The notes: generated by a model not told the origin, from the sequence alone. A stretch of DNA of 64,000 nucleotides from an uncultured Ruminococcus sp. (GCA_910579955.1 CAJTWE010000006.1:54665-118664), one strand, 5' to 3'. Positions 9,454 through 18,677 are shown, counted from the stretch's first letter. Numbers and translations are program-made.

Positions 9454-10837
9454 GATGAGCGTTAAAGATAATTTTATCAAAAAGATGGAGCAGTTTATTT
9501 ATGACCATCAGCTTCTAAAAAATGAAAGCAAGGTTTGCTGTGCATTGTCAGGAGGAGCTGACAGCGTTGCATTGCTTGTTGGCATGATAATGCTGAGAGA
9601 AAAGCTTTTATTGGAAGTTTCGGCTGTGCATGTAAATCACTGCCTCAGAGGTGAGGAAAGCGACAGTGACGAGCAGTTTTGCCGTGAGCTGTGCGAAAGG
9701 CTGGGAGTTACTCTTCATGTGCACCGCTGCGATGTGAACGCTTATCGTGAAAAAAACGGCGGTTCTATCGAAACAGCCGCAAGACAGTGCAGATATGCAG
9801 CCTTTGAAAAAGAAACCGGACTTATTGCGACTGCACATACAGCCTCAGATAATCTGGAAACTATTTTGCAGCGCATTGCAAGAGGTACAGGACTTCACGG
9901 TTTGTGTGGCATTCCGGTGAAAAGAGATCGTTTTATAAGACCTGTTTTATTTGCCTCAAGAAAAGATATTGAGGAGTTTCTCATGGAAATTGGCGAGGGA
10001 TTTGTTACTGATAGCTCAAATAATTCCGATGACTATACGAGAAACCGTATACGTCATAATATAGTGCCGATTTTACAGGAGCTGAATCCATCAGTTGAAA
10101 AAACAGTTTCGTCAATGTGCGGTTCTTTAAGAACGGATGATGAGTTTTTTGAGAATCAGTGCAGCATATTTTTTGATAAGCATTTTAAACAGCCTTCATG
10201 TCTTGTGAATATACTCCAAATACCTAAGGCAATTCGTGTGAGATGCTTTGCAAGGCTTTTGGAAAAATGCGGAATTTCCTATAATGCAAGAATACTTGAT
10301 GATATGGATAAAATCGCTCATACAGGAGGAAGATGCCACCTTGCAGGTGATTTTAATTGTTTTGTTTCAAAAGGTGAGCTTGTTGTTCGCAAGACGGAGA
10401 ATAATCCCCCTGTTCAGAGGGAAGCAGCCTTTAATATAGGACAGCAATCTCTATTTAATGACATATATTTTCATACAAGGCTAATAATAGAGCAGAATGA
10501 AATAAATGGTTGTATAATTAACAAAAAATACACAAATAGACTACTGGATTATGATAAAATAAAAGGGTGTGTAACACTGAGAAGCCGCAGACCCGGAGAC
10601 AGAATTCAGCTTGCAGGGCGTGGCTTTAGCGTATCAATAAAAAAACGAATACAAGAGGTAATTCCGCTTAGCAGACGGCATACGCTGCATTTTCTAGAAG
10701 ATGAGGAAGGTCTTATTTATGCTGAGGGTATAGGCATTTCAGAGCGTGTGAGACCTGCTTTAGGCGAGACAAAAAAACTTCTAGTGGTTTCTGTTATACA
10801 TGACAGTGATGAACCTCTTGACATGGAAAAGGAGTGA
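9443..10837 (+). CDS. tilS: tRNA(Ile)-lysidine synthase
   Basis: TilS converts C34 of the CAU-anticodon tRNA-Ile to lysidine using ATP, so that AUA is read as isoleucine. The PP-loop SGGADS lies near residue 36, followed by AVHVNHCLRGEESDSDE and TAHTASDNLET. The C-terminal TilS domain includes LRSRRPGDRIQLAGRG. The ATG at 9443 is chosen for the GCGGAG sequence 7-8 nt upstream; ATGs at 9428 and 9455 are alternatives. It overlaps dnaB by 11 nt and is followed directly by ftsH, a common tilS-ftsH pairing (usually with hpt between, which is absent here). Confidence 0.94.
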   Translation: MSTKMSVKDNFIKKMEQFIYDHQLLKNESKVCCALSGGADSVALLVGMIMLREKLLLEVSAVHVNHCLRGEESDSDEQFCRELCERLGVTLHVHRCDVNAYREKNGGSIETAARQCRYAAFEKETGLIATAHTASDNLETILQRIARGTGLHGLCGIPVKRDRFIRPVLFASRKDIEEFLMEIGEGFVTDSSNNSDDYTRNRIRHNIVPILQELNPSVEKTVSSMCGSLRTDDEFFENQCSIFFDKHFKQPSCLVNILQIPKAIRVRCFARLLEKCGISYNARILDDMDKIAHTGGRCHLAGDFNCFVSKGELVVRKTENNPPVQREAAFNIGQQSLFNDIYFHTRLIIEQNEINGCIINKKYTNRLLDYDKIKGCVTLRSRRPGDRIQLAGRGFSVSIKKRIQEVIPLSRRHTLHFLEDEEGLIYAEGIGISERVRPALGETKKLLVVSVIHDSDEPLDMEKE

Positions 10838-10842
10838 ATGCT

Positions 10843-12747
10843 TTGACACCAAAAAAGAACCGAGGTATCGGTGCATATCTGATCGTTGCAGTATTGCTTG
10901 TCGTAGCGTTGATTTTTATGTTGAAGGGCTTTGGAAGCAGTTCAACTGATGCGGAGTATTCTGAGGTGCTTTCATACTTTGACGAGTATGAGGTAAAGGA
11001 ATATTCTCTTGATCTTGGAGACGGCGAACTAAAACTCGTACTCAATGACAATACAAGAATTGTATATGAAGTTCCTGATGTTGGCTTGTTTGTAAATAAT
11101 ATTTCGGATTATCGAGAGAATTATAATAAGAAAAATCCCGATGCTCCTCTTAAAATGGATTACATTAAGGCGAGCGATTCCTCATGGCTGCTGTCACTGA
11201 TACCTACATTTTTGATACTTGGAATGTGCGTTGTTATGATGGTAGTAATGATGCGTCAGGCAGGCGGAGGCAATAAGTTCTCCTCATTTGGAAAAGCAAA
11301 TATCAGAAATCAGGCAAATACCAGAACGGCTACATTTAAAGATGTTGCCGGTGCTGACGAAGAAAAGCATGAGCTTGAAGAAATCGTTGATTTTCTCAAA
11401 AATCCAAAGAAATACAGCGATATCGGCGCACGTATTCCAAAGGGAGTACTTCTTATGGGACCTCCCGGTACTGGTAAGACACTTCTTGCAAGAGCAGTTG
11501 CAGGTGAGGCAGGTTGTCCGTTTTTCTCGATTTCCGGTTCTGACTTTGTTGAAATGTTCGTAGGTGTAGGTGCATCCCGTGTACGTGACCTTTTTGAACA
11601 GGCAAAGAAAAACAGTCCTTCTATTATATTTATTGATGAAATTGATGCTGTAGGCCGTCATAGAGGCGCAGGTCTGGGTGGTGGACATGATGAACGTGAA
11701 CAGACGCTCAACCAGCTCCTTGTTGAAATGGATGGCTTTACAGGTAAGGATAATGTAATAGTTATTGCAGCTACAAACCGCCGTGATATCCTAGACCCGG
11801 CACTGCTTCGTCCGGGAAGATTTGACAGACAGATAGTTGTAGGTTATCCTGATGTTGCAGGGCGTGAAGCTATACTCAAGGTTCATACTAAAAATAAGCC
11901 AATGGCACCGGATGTAGAGCTTTCCACTATTGCAAAATCTACAGTTGGATTTACAGGTGCAGACCTTGAAAATCTAGTAAATGAAGCGTCTCTTCTTGCT
12001 GCAAGAAAGAATAAAAAGGCTATCACTATGGAAGAGATCTCAGAAGCTACTATCAAGGTTGTAGCAGGTCCTGAGAAGAGATCTCACCATAAAACAGAAA
12101 AAGAAAATCGACTTACTGCATATCATGAAGCAGGTCATGCGGTCTGCACATATTACTGTGAGCATCAGGATAAGGTTCAGCAGGTTTCTATTATACCAAG
12201 AGGTATGGCTGGCGGATATACAATGTCACTGCCTGAAACAGATAAGTCTTTCGTTACTAAGAAAGAGATGGAAGAGGATATCATTACACTTCTTGGAGGA
12301 CGTGCGGCAGAGTATCTGATACTTGATGATATTTCAACAGGTGCTTCAAATGATATTGAGCGTGCAACATCAACAGCACGTAAAATGGTAACAAGATATG
12401 GTTTCAGTGAAAAACTAGGTCCTATGGTATATGGCAGCGATCATAATGAGGTATTCCTTGGTAAGGATATAGGTTCTTCAAGAGATTATTCCGAACAGGT
12501 TGCAGCTGATATAGATAATGAGGTAAAGGGTCTTATTGAAACAGGCTATGCCGCTGCTATTGATATACTGAACACTCATATTGATCAACTGCATTTGTTG
12601 GCTAAGTATCTTCTCATTCATGAAAAGATTGACAGGGACGACTTTGAAAAGCTCATGGCAGGTGAAATGCCTGAATCTGCTTTTGAACCCAAAAAAGCTG
12701 AGAGCGAATCAGAGGAAGCTGAAAGTACAGAAACAAAAAGCGAATAA
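10843..12747 (+). CDS. ftsH: ATP-dependent zinc metalloprotease FtsH
   Basis: FtsH is a membrane-anchored AAA+ protease for membrane-protein quality control. Two transmembrane helices flank an extracytoplasmic loop (about residues 8-25 and 115-135). The AAA domain has Walker A GPPGTGKT near residue 207 and FIDEIDAVGRHRG. The zinc motif HEAGH lies near residue 428, and an acidic Glu/Ser-rich tail follows. The TTG at 10843 has GGAG 8 nt upstream; a GTG at 10834 overlaps that site and is unlikely. It starts 5 nt after the tilS stop, so the genes are cotranscribed. Confidence 0.95.
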   Translation: MTPKKNRGIGAYLIVAVLLVVALIFMLKGFGSSSTDAEYSEVLSYFDEYEVKEYSLDLGDGELKLVLNDNTRIVYEVPDVGLFVNNISDYRENYNKKNPDAPLKMDYIKASDSSWLLSLIPTFLILGMCVVMMVVMMRQAGGGNKFSSFGKANIRNQANTRTATFKDVAGADEEKHELEEIVDFLKNPKKYSDIGARIPKGVLLMGPPGTGKTLLARAVAGEAGCPFFSISGSDFVEMFVGVGASRVRDLFEQAKKNSPSIIFIDEIDAVGRHRGAGLGGGHDEREQTLNQLLVEMDGFTGKDNVIVIAATNRRDILDPALLRPGRFDRQIVVGYPDVAGREAILKVHTKNKPMAPDVELSTIAKSTVGFTGADLENLVNEASLLAARKNKKAITMEEISEATIKVVAGPEKRSHHKTEKENRLTAYHEAGHAVCTYYCEHQDKVQQVSIIPRGMAGGYTMSLPETDKSFVTKKEMEEDIITLLGGRAAEYLILDDISTGASNDIERATSTARKMVTRYGFSEKLGPMVYGSDHNEVFLGKDIGSSRDYSEQVAADIDNEVKGLIETGYAAAIDILNTHIDQLHLLAKYLLIHEKIDRDDFEKLMAGEMPESAFEPKKAESESEEAESTETKSE

Positions 12748-12776
12748 GCTGAGGAAACTGAATAAGCTGAAAAAAG

Positions 12777-12806
12777 GAGCTGTTGCATATTTAAATGCAG
12801 CAGCTC
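12777..12806 (-). terminator. Terminator between convergent ftsH and dockerin gene
   Basis: The inverted repeat GAGCTGTTGCAT / ATGCAGCAGCTC has a short A/T loop. On the minus strand it is followed by CCTTTTTT, a good intrinsic terminator for the dockerin gene. On the plus strand the T-tract is interrupted. Confidence 0.7.
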
Positions 12807-12814
12807 TTGTGTTT

Positions 12815-13070
12815 ACTTACTTATTAACCGGGAACTCATCAATTATATCAACAAGATATTGAAGCATAATGTTGAGGTCATCCACATTTACAGCGCCGTC
12901 TTTGTTAAGGTCTGCGGCTTTTGTTTGGCTTTTATTGAAAACAATAGAACCGTTAATGTACTTATTGATTGCAATAGCATCGCCTATGCCTATTTTGCTG
13001 TCGGAGTTGATATCGCCGTAAACTGTTCCGTCATCAGCTGTATCTCCGATTGCTGCGAGGAGGTCAATAG
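12815..13070 (-). repeat. Direct repeat copy 1 (dockerin-coding DNA)
   Basis: This approximately 256-bp segment encodes the last 80-odd residues (linker plus dockerin) of the left dockerin protein. It matches 13908-14163 with about a dozen mismatches and no gap, pointing to recent duplication or gene conversion of the dockerin module. Confidence 0.85.
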
Positions 13071-13851
13071 TTTCAGAGGATACTTCACCATTACTCATTT
13101 CAATTATAATGCATTTAGCAAATTCAGCATCGGGATATACCTCTTTAACAGCTGCACTCCAATCAACATAGTCCTCAAAATTCAAGCCCACCATATATCT
13201 ATCAGAACCAATGGAAACGCTGCCATTTTCAAATTTGCCTGTAATTTCTACTAATTTATCATATTCAGCCTGTTTCTCTTCTGCGGTCATATCTTTATCA
13301 AACATAACTGCATAACTACCAACATATCCGTCTGAATGATGTGCAAGTAACGGCTTATATTCAGCAGATTGTATACATCTTGCTTTATATAATTCCTCTG
13401 TCATTTGTACAATAATTTCAGATTTGCCTTTTTCGTCAGCAGGTTTTCCTTCTAAGCCGTATCTATCGAACATAACAGCTTCATCATTATACTTTTTAAA
13501 ATATACAAAATTCAGTTTATCTGAATATTTTGAATATATCTCGTCAAAAGCTCCAGATTTTTCCTCGTCAAAATGAAAAACCGTATAATCATAAAGGAAA
13601 TTGTAGTATATACATATGTCTGCGCCCTGTCCTTCTGGGATTTTGTACACTACATATTGAGACGGTTCTTGATAAGAGTTATAAAGCACATCTATAAGCT
13701 GCCCCTTGTCATCAACCTCTATATAACCAGAAGGCACTTCAAATGGATTATCATCTGTGATAAATACTGCATCCGCAGATATTCCAGACATTGTACCAAT
13801 CGCCATTACTGCACCTGATATCAGTGCTAAAACCTTACTTATTTTTTTCAT
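12817..13851 (-). CDS. Secreted dockerin type I protein of unknown function (paralogue 1)
   Basis: This 344-residue exported protein has a signal peptide (MKKISKVLALISGAVMAIG, cleavage near ISADA) and a roughly 220-residue middle region that I do not recognise. A C-terminal type I dockerin follows. Its two calcium-binding repeats are DINSDSKIGIGD and DLNKDGAVNVDD, each followed by a helix. Dockerins attach proteins to cohesin-bearing scaffoldins of cellulosomes or amylosomes. No catalytic motif is visible, so it may bind substrate or regulate. GGAGG precedes the ATG. The C-terminus is nearly identical to that of the neighbouring paralogue, while the middle regions share only loose features. 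Confidence 0.85.
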   Translation of the reverse strand: MKKISKVLALISGAVMAIGTMSGISADAVFITDDNPFEVPSGYIEVDDKGQLIDVLYNSYQEPSQYVVYKIPEGQGADICIYYNFLYDYTVFHFDEEKSGAFDEIYSKYSDKLNFVYFKKYNDEAVMFDRYGLEGKPADEKGKSEIIVQMTEELYKARCIQSAEYKPLLAHHSDGYVGSYAVMFDKDMTAEEKQAEYDKLVEITGKFENGSVSIGSDRYMVGLNFEDYVDWSAAVKEVYPDAEFAKCIIIEMSNGEVSSETIDLLAAIGDTADDGTVYGDINSDSKIGIGDAIAINKYINGSIVFNKSQTKAADLNKDGAVNVDDLNIMLQYLVDIIDEFPVNK

Positions 13852-13871
13852 AATGCATCCTCCTTTTTAAT

Positions 13872-13901
13872 AAAACCGGCTCACATATGCCAGCCGGTTT
13901 T
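13872..13901 (-). terminator. Hairpin between the two dockerin genes
   Basis: AAAACCGGCT pairs with AGCCGGTTTT around a 10-nt loop. On the minus strand TTATTAAAAAGG follows, a short T-tract, so termination after the right-hand dockerin gene would be partial. Confidence 0.55.
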
Positions 13902-13907
13902 ACATTC

Positions 13908-14163
13908 ACTTACTTATTAACCGGGAACTCATCAATTATATCAACAAGATATTGAAGCATAATGTTGAGGTCATCCACATTTACAGCGCCATCTTCGTTA
14001 AGGTCAGCGGCTTTTGTTTGGCTTTCATTGAAAACAATAGAACCGTTAATGTACTTATTGATTGCAATGGCATCGCCTATGCCTATTTTGCTGTCGGAGT
14101 TGATATCACCGTAAACTGTTCCGTCATCAGCAGTATCTCCAATTGCTGCTAGGAGGTCTATAG
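13908..14163 (-). repeat. Direct repeat copy 2 (dockerin-coding DNA)
   Basis: This is the second copy of the approximately 256-bp dockerin-coding segment at 12815-13070. The differences visible by eye include two Lys-to-Glu changes in the dockerin (NKSQ/NESQ and NKDG/NEDG). Confidence 0.85.
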
Positions 14164-14965
14164 GCTCACTAGACATAGGAATATTTTCTTCAAGACCCCA
14201 AATATCAAATCCGCCTTTAATATCCGGATATACTCCTACTATATCGTCCCACAATCTAAACTTGTCAATAGTTTTTGTTTCAGAATCAAAGCTTACATTG
14301 TAGCAACCCTCTATAGTTTTGAAGTGGTTTGTGCCTTCAGCGACTTCTATTTTCATATTATATTCAGAAGCAAGTTCAGAAACAACACCTTCAAACTCTT
14401 CTATTCCAACAGACTCATCATAATTATAAAGGGAAAGACAATTATCATAATAAAATATCGGAGTTGCACCAGCATCATAAAGTGCATAGTCAGCAGATTC
14501 TAGTATACCAGCATCGTTAAAATCCTTAACCAATTCTGCAATTATTTCGCTCTTATCTTCATTTCCGTTTTTATCATAAACGTCGCAGCCAACTGCATCA
14601 AAGTTCCAACTATGACATATGTCTAAACTCAGCTTATCTTTATACTTTTCTTCGTAAATGCTCTTTGCTTTTTCTTTCCAGTCATCACCTTTTGTCTTTA
14701 AATAAAGACTATTAGCGCAAACATTTACTCCAAGAAAAGAGCCAGCGCAAGAATCTTCGTCTATAAATATCTTTTCAAAGCCCATAGCGGACTTAATATC
14801 AAGGTTTTTAAAATCAATGTCCACAAAACCCACCATGTCCCCTGTAGGTTTTAAACCTTCAAAAGAAATACATATCGCTGACGTTGACATACTACTAATA
14901 TTAAAAAAGCACAAAGACATAGCAGATGCTATAACAGCCGATAAACCCTTACTTAATTTTTTCAT
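13910..14965 (-). CDS. Secreted dockerin type I protein of unknown function (paralogue 2)
   Basis: This 351-residue exported protein has an N-terminal signal peptide (MKKLSKGLSAVIASAMSLCFF) and an unrecognised domain of about 240 residues. It ends in a type I dockerin with calcium loops DINSDSKIGIGD and DLNEDGAVNVDD. AGGAGG precedes the ATG at 14965, only 17 nt after the stop of the protease gene, so the two are cotranscribed. Both dockerin proteins carry the motif YDKNGNEDKSEIIAELV or its equivalent (ADEKGKSEIIVQMT), suggesting a shared ancestral domain. The function is unknown. Confidence 0.84.
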   Translation of the reverse strand: MKKLSKGLSAVIASAMSLCFFNISSMSTSAICISFEGLKPTGDMVGFVDIDFKNLDIKSAMGFEKIFIDEDSCAGSFLGVNVCANSLYLKTKGDDWKEKAKSIYEEKYKDKLSLDICHSWNFDAVGCDVYDKNGNEDKSEIIAELVKDFNDAGILESADYALYDAGATPIFYYDNCLSLYNYDESVGIEEFEGVVSELASEYNMKIEVAEGTNHFKTIEGCYNVSFDSETKTIDKFRLWDDIVGVYPDIKGGFDIWGLEENIPMSSEPIDLLAAIGDTADDGTVYGDINSDSKIGIGDAIAINKYINGSIVFNESQTKAADLNEDGAVNVDDLNIMLQYLVDIIDEFPVNK

Positions 14966-14982
14966 AATAGTACCTCCTCATA

Positions 14983-16194
14983 TTACCACATCAAATACGG
15001 ATTGTTTTTATAAAAATGCAAAAGCTCTGTAGTCATTTGCGTTCCGCCATTTGATACACCATAGTCTACATAACGTGTATGAATACCTATAACAGTATAA
15101 TACGTTGTGTTGCCCACATCTGTCTTAACATAAACAGGTCCTCCACTATTGCCGCCAGATGTATCAATATCATAGCGAAGTCTTCTTTCCGGAGCAATGT
15201 CGTCATCCGGAAGCATGTAGCCCTCTCCAGTAAAACGATTATTCCTACCATATTCATTATTAACATCTGCACCAACAGCATATTTAGGAAATCCCGTACA
15301 ATACAGCTTACGTGAATCCTGCATGATTCCATCTGTTGTTATTCCCAAATCAAAACACGCATACTCACTCAAATCTTCTGATACCGTAATAAGTGCATAA
15401 TCATATTGAGACATCTTTTCACCATAAACAGACGGATCAATATAATTATTCTTGGCATTTACAATAAGTGCGTTTGGAACATGAACTTCACATGGATCTG
15501 TAATTTCCTTGCAAACACTTCCTAATGCATTTACAAATACTATTGATTCAATTCTGCTATTAGAATTCTCAAAGCTGCCATATGACTGATTATACTTACC
15601 AACATCAAATACACAGTGAGCCGCTGTAGCAATAGTATGAGCGTCTACTACAAAGCCAGTTCCAAATGAACCATCAGTGTTGATGATTTTTACAACTCCG
15701 GACAATGAATCATCCCTATATCGTGTATCCTCACCAACAGCTACCCTTGAATTATCAACAACGGGATTTGGGTCAAGCGCATATCCGTCAAGCGCTTCAC
15801 CTGTTTTTGCATCAAAAACGGTATAATTTTTCAGTTCATTAACAGATTGTGCGCCAACCGTTGCATATCGTGAGCCGCCGCCATAGCGTGTATGCGGCAA
15901 TGATGTCACGCTTTCACCTAAAAACATAGTCAAAATCCTGCTGTCAACGATATCAACTATACAATCGCCATTTGTATCAGCCTTTGTATAGTCAACAAGG
16001 TCTACCATACCATTAAGATATTTGGTGAGCTGCACTGAATCCGTCATAGTTACTCTGCCGTCGTTATCGACATCACCGCATTTCCATGTTACTGCATCCG
16101 CAGTAATAGAAGCGCTGCCAAACGGCACAGCCATAGCTGCCATCATGCAAAAAGCAGTCACAGCAGACGACATTCTTTTGAACTTCCTACTCAT
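14983..16194 (-). CDS. Secreted trypsin-like serine protease with N-terminal dockerin
   Basis: This 403-residue exported protein has a signal peptide (to about residue 33, PFGSASITADAV). A dockerin-like module follows at about residues 38-95 (CGDVDNDGRVTMTD and ADTNGDCIVDIVDS calcium loops). A chymotrypsin-fold protease then has the triad His in TAAHCVFD, Asp in YDYALITV and Ser in SGGNSGGPVYV. Glutamyl endopeptidases of the V8 type look similar. The ATG at 16194 is chosen for the GGAGG 7-10 nt upstream; the ATG at 16215 lies before that site. A dockerin at the N-terminus is less usual than at the C-terminus. Attachment to a scaffoldin or processing of its components is inferred. Confidence 0.88.
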   Translation of the reverse strand: MSRKFKRMSSAVTAFCMMAAMAVPFGSASITADAVTWKCGDVDNDGRVTMTDSVQLTKYLNGMVDLVDYTKADTNGDCIVDIVDSRILTMFLGESVTSLPHTRYGGGSRYATVGAQSVNELKNYTVFDAKTGEALDGYALDPNPVVDNSRVAVGEDTRYRDDSLSGVVKIINTDGSFGTGFVVDAHTIATAAHCVFDVGKYNQSYGSFENSNSRIESIVFVNALGSVCKEITDPCEVHVPNALIVNAKNNYIDPSVYGEKMSQYDYALITVSEDLSEYACFDLGITTDGIMQDSRKLYCTGFPKYAVGADVNNEYGRNNRFTGEGYMLPDDDIAPERRLRYDIDTSGGNSGGPVYVKTDVGNTTYYTVIGIHTRYVDYGVSNGGTQMTTELLHFYKNNPYLMW

Positions 16195-16233
16195 AACAAA
16201 TTCCTCCTTTTCCATATATTACCATTTACCTAT

Positions 16234-16262
16234 ATTATACTCTATATCAAATCAAAAATCAA
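16234..16262 (-). promoter_or_regulatory. Promoter of the protease-dockerin operon
   Basis: On the minus strand TTGATT (16257-16262) and TATAAT (16234-16239) are separated by 17 nt. This lies about 40 nt upstream of the protease start and is the only good promoter seen for the protease and the downstream dockerin gene. Confidence 0.7.
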
Positions 16263-16352
16263 TACACATTTTATACCATTTTCCAAGTACGTTTTTGTAA
16301 TCTTTGTACAAAAACTAACACGATTTTTGTAACTATATAAAGCCATATATAT

Positions 16353-17219
16353 TTAATTGCTTTTATCATCTTCTTTATCTTTATCTACATCGTCATCTTC
16401 AAGCACATATATTTTTTCAAATATGGCATCCGGAGTAGGCTTTTCCGGAAAGCCTTTTTTTATATCTACTGCAAGAAGAATAATACCAGCGACAATAATA
16501 CATATGCTTATCCAGGTTGAGGTTGATAAGCCAAAGAAGATTCCACGTTCTGCATCATCATAGCGGAAACACTCTGTGACGATTCTTATAATAGGATACA
16601 GGAATAGATAAAAATATACGTTGCAATGACGATGCTTGGATTTTAAAAAGTATATCTGGCATATTGCAGCTAGTATAAGCAGAAGTCCGGCTTCAAGAAG
16701 TTGCACTGGAAATAGCTTTATGCCGTTTGGAGCGCCTATAGAGTTTGTAAATGCTATGCCGAATTTTTCTGATGGGATGCCGTAGCAGCAGCCTGCCATA
16801 AAGCATCCAACTCTTCCGAATGCGTGAGCAAGGGGTACGCTGGGCGCAATTACTGTTATAAAGTGAATAGGAGAAACCTTTCTTATTCCGGAGAATATAA
16901 GAATTCCTAAAATTCCGCCTATAAATCCTCCATAGAACACAAATCCTCCCTGCATTATTCCCGACAGTGTTTCAAAATTAAATCCGTTTTGCTCAAAGTA
17001 TTGGCGTACAAAATTAAAGTCGATTATAAGATAGAGAAGCTTAGCCCCTATAAATGCACCGATCAATATAGCAGCAAAGCATATTATCATATCGTATTTG
17101 TCTATTTTTTGGGATTTGGCATTATATAGTGAAAGAAGTCCTGCAAGTACTATTCCAACAGTACAGCATATACCGTATACTCCTATAGAAAAAGGGCCGA
17201 TATTTAATATGGGAAACAT
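16353..17219 (-). CDS. lgt: Prolipoprotein diacylglyceryl transferase
   Basis: Lgt transfers a diacylglyceryl group from phosphatidylglycerol to the lipobox cysteine of prolipoproteins in the cytoplasmic membrane. This 288-residue protein has about seven hydrophobic segments. It carries the family signature HAFGRVGCFMAGCCYG near residues 136-151 and the NxxG-like region around GGFIGGILG. The C-terminal tail is acidic (DDDVDKDKEDDKSN). The ATG at 17219 follows AAGGAGG with good spacing; the upstream ATG at 17246 does not. It is probably cotranscribed with the small membrane protein upstream. Confidence 0.95.
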   Translation of the reverse strand: MFPILNIGPFSIGVYGICCTVGIVLAGLLSLYNAKSQKIDKYDMIICFAAILIGAFIGAKLLYLIIDFNFVRQYFEQNGFNFETLSGIMQGGFVFYGGFIGGILGILIFSGIRKVSPIHFITVIAPSVPLAHAFGRVGCFMAGCCYGIPSEKFGIAFTNSIGAPNGIKLFPVQLLEAGLLLILAAICQIYFLKSKHRHCNVYFYLFLYPIIRIVTECFRYDDAERGIFFGLSTSTWISICIIVAGIILLAVDIKKGFPEKPTPDAIFEKIYVLEDDDVDKDKEDDKSN

Positions 17220-17283
17220 TATTACCTCCTTGAATACATAAAACAAATGGGCTGCATAGGCAACCCACCTGAATATTTTTTAC

Positions 17284-17553
17284 TTAGAAAAGAAATCCAA
17301 AACCGGAGCAGGCAGCGCAAGCAGCACAGCCAACACACAGCGTACATGAAATAGCAACGATAGCATCAAGAATAACAGCAATTATGCCGCATACCAAACC
17401 GCCTGTAGCTACTCCATTACTTGGTTCGGTCTTTTTAGCCTGAGCGGCGAGTATGATAGCAACTATACCCAGAATTAGTCCAAGCCATGCTCCATAACCA
17501 AAAAATACACATACCAGTGCAATAATACCAAGCACTAATGATGCAACAGCCAT
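17284..17553 (-). CDS. Small two-helix membrane protein (DUF4190-like)
   Basis: This 89-residue protein begins MAVASLVLGIIALVC. It has two hydrophobic hairpins separated by QAKKTEPSNGVATGG and a Cys-rich C-terminus (CTLCVGCAACAAC). The pattern resembles DUF4190 small membrane proteins, whose function is unknown. TAGGAGG precedes the ATG at 17553. It precedes lgt in the same transcript. Confidence 0.75.
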   Translation of the reverse strand: MAVASLVLGIIALVCVFFGYGAWLGLILGIVAIILAAQAKKTEPSNGVATGGLVCGIIAVILDAIVAISCTLCVGCAACAACSGFGFLF

Positions 17554-17619
17554 ATAACGTCCTCCTATATAAATTATTAAGATGAACGATTGGAATCCCA
17601 ATATACATCCCTGATTTAT

Positions 17620-17648
17620 ATTGTATCATATTATGAAAAAGATGTCAA
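17620..17648 (-). promoter_or_regulatory. Promoter of the small membrane protein / lgt transcript
   Basis: On the minus strand TTGACA (17643-17648) and TACAAT (17620-17625) are separated by 17 nt, about 65 nt upstream of the start codon. Confidence 0.75.
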
Positions 17649-17661
17649 TATTTGTAAAATA

Positions 17662-18651
17662 TTATCTTCTTGCGGACTTTTGTTGTGCTTTTAGTATTCT
17701 TACGTCATAGCCAACAAAGTGTTGGTTTACATAAGTGGCGAAAATTCGTGAGGTTATTCTTTCCTCATATTTATGTGAAATACCGCTCCAATCCATGTTT
17801 GTACTTATTATAGTAGGAAGGCTGCGATTGATTCTTGTATTTATGATATTGTATATCATCGACTGATAGAATGGTGTGTCAAATTCCGTTCCGAGGTCGT
17901 CGAGGATAAGAAGGTCACATTCAAGTAGGAGTGAAAGGGTATCATTGCCAGTCGTATCACGTCCGAAGTGTTCATTTTCAATTTGTCTCAGGAAATTGAT
18001 AACAGAGTCGTAAAGTACGCTGAAGCCTTTTTGAAGCACGACAGATGCAATCGACAGTGATAAATGTGTTTTGCCAAGTCCGGTACCACCGAACATCATA
18101 ATGCTTGGGGAATTCTTTGAAAAGTGAGCAGCATATTCCTTGCAAAACTCTAAAATTATCTCCATAGCCTTGTAACAGTCAGAACCGCTTTCGGTTTTGT
18201 GACCCTTATAATAAGAAAGGTCAAAGCTTTCAAAGCTGCACAAGTTTATCTGAGCGTTTCTATTAAGCTCCTCAGCAGCGATTTTTGCAGCAAGAGACGT
18301 AAGACATTCACAGTATGTACCGCCATTATAACCGGTGTCGCTGCATTTAGGACAGGTGTATGAAATATCAAGATAGTTTTCAGGGTAGCCTTTTTCTTTA
18401 AGCAGCTGTCTTACCATGATTTGAGCCTGTTGGTTTTGACGTTTTAATGTATTCATACGTTCGGCGATATCCTCACCGCTTCTTATTAACTGCATTATTT
18501 TACGGCTTGTCTGAAAGAGCTGATTGTTTATCTCTGCGATTTCAGGAACAAGTGTGTTTACTTCCTCGAATCTTCTGTCATTTTCCGTCTGTGCACGATT
18601 TCTTCTTGAGCTTATTTCAGAACGTGCCTTTTCAAAATGTTCGTATTTCAT
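17662..18651 (-). CDS. DnaC/DnaI-like helicase loader (ATP-binding)
   Basis: This 329-residue AAA+ protein is predicted to load the replicative helicase. The N-terminal third is helical. It is followed by a zinc-binding knuckle (CPKCSDTGYNGGTYCEC, about residues 100-116) and an AAA domain with Walker A GGTGLGKTH near residue 190 and Walker B LLILDDLGTEF. The arrangement matches DnaI/DnaC-type loaders. It lies 26 nt downstream of the DnaD-domain gene; the pair is the usual Firmicutes primosome gene set, with DnaB at 8.1-9.4 kb. Confidence 0.9.
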   Translation of the reverse strand: MKYEHFEKARSEISSRRNRAQTENDRRFEEVNTLVPEIAEINNQLFQTSRKIMQLIRSGEDIAERMNTLKRQNQQAQIMVRQLLKEKGYPENYLDISYTCPKCSDTGYNGGTYCECLTSLAAKIAAEELNRNAQINLCSFESFDLSYYKGHKTESGSDCYKAMEIILEFCKEYAAHFSKNSPSIMMFGGTGLGKTHLSLSIASVVLQKGFSVLYDSVINFLRQIENEHFGRDTTGNDTLSLLLECDLLILDDLGTEFDTPFYQSMIYNIINTRINRSLPTIISTNMDWSGISHKYEERITSRIFATYVNQHFVGYDVRILKAQQKSARR

Positions 18652-18677
18652 ATGTCGCTCCTTTCTTAACAGAGATA

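Noticed and set aside
12859..14152. Two similar plus-strand ORFs starting MKHNVEVIHIYSA near 12859 and 13952
   Set aside because: They are antisense shadows of the duplicated dockerin DNA on the minus strand; their similarity only reflects that repeat.
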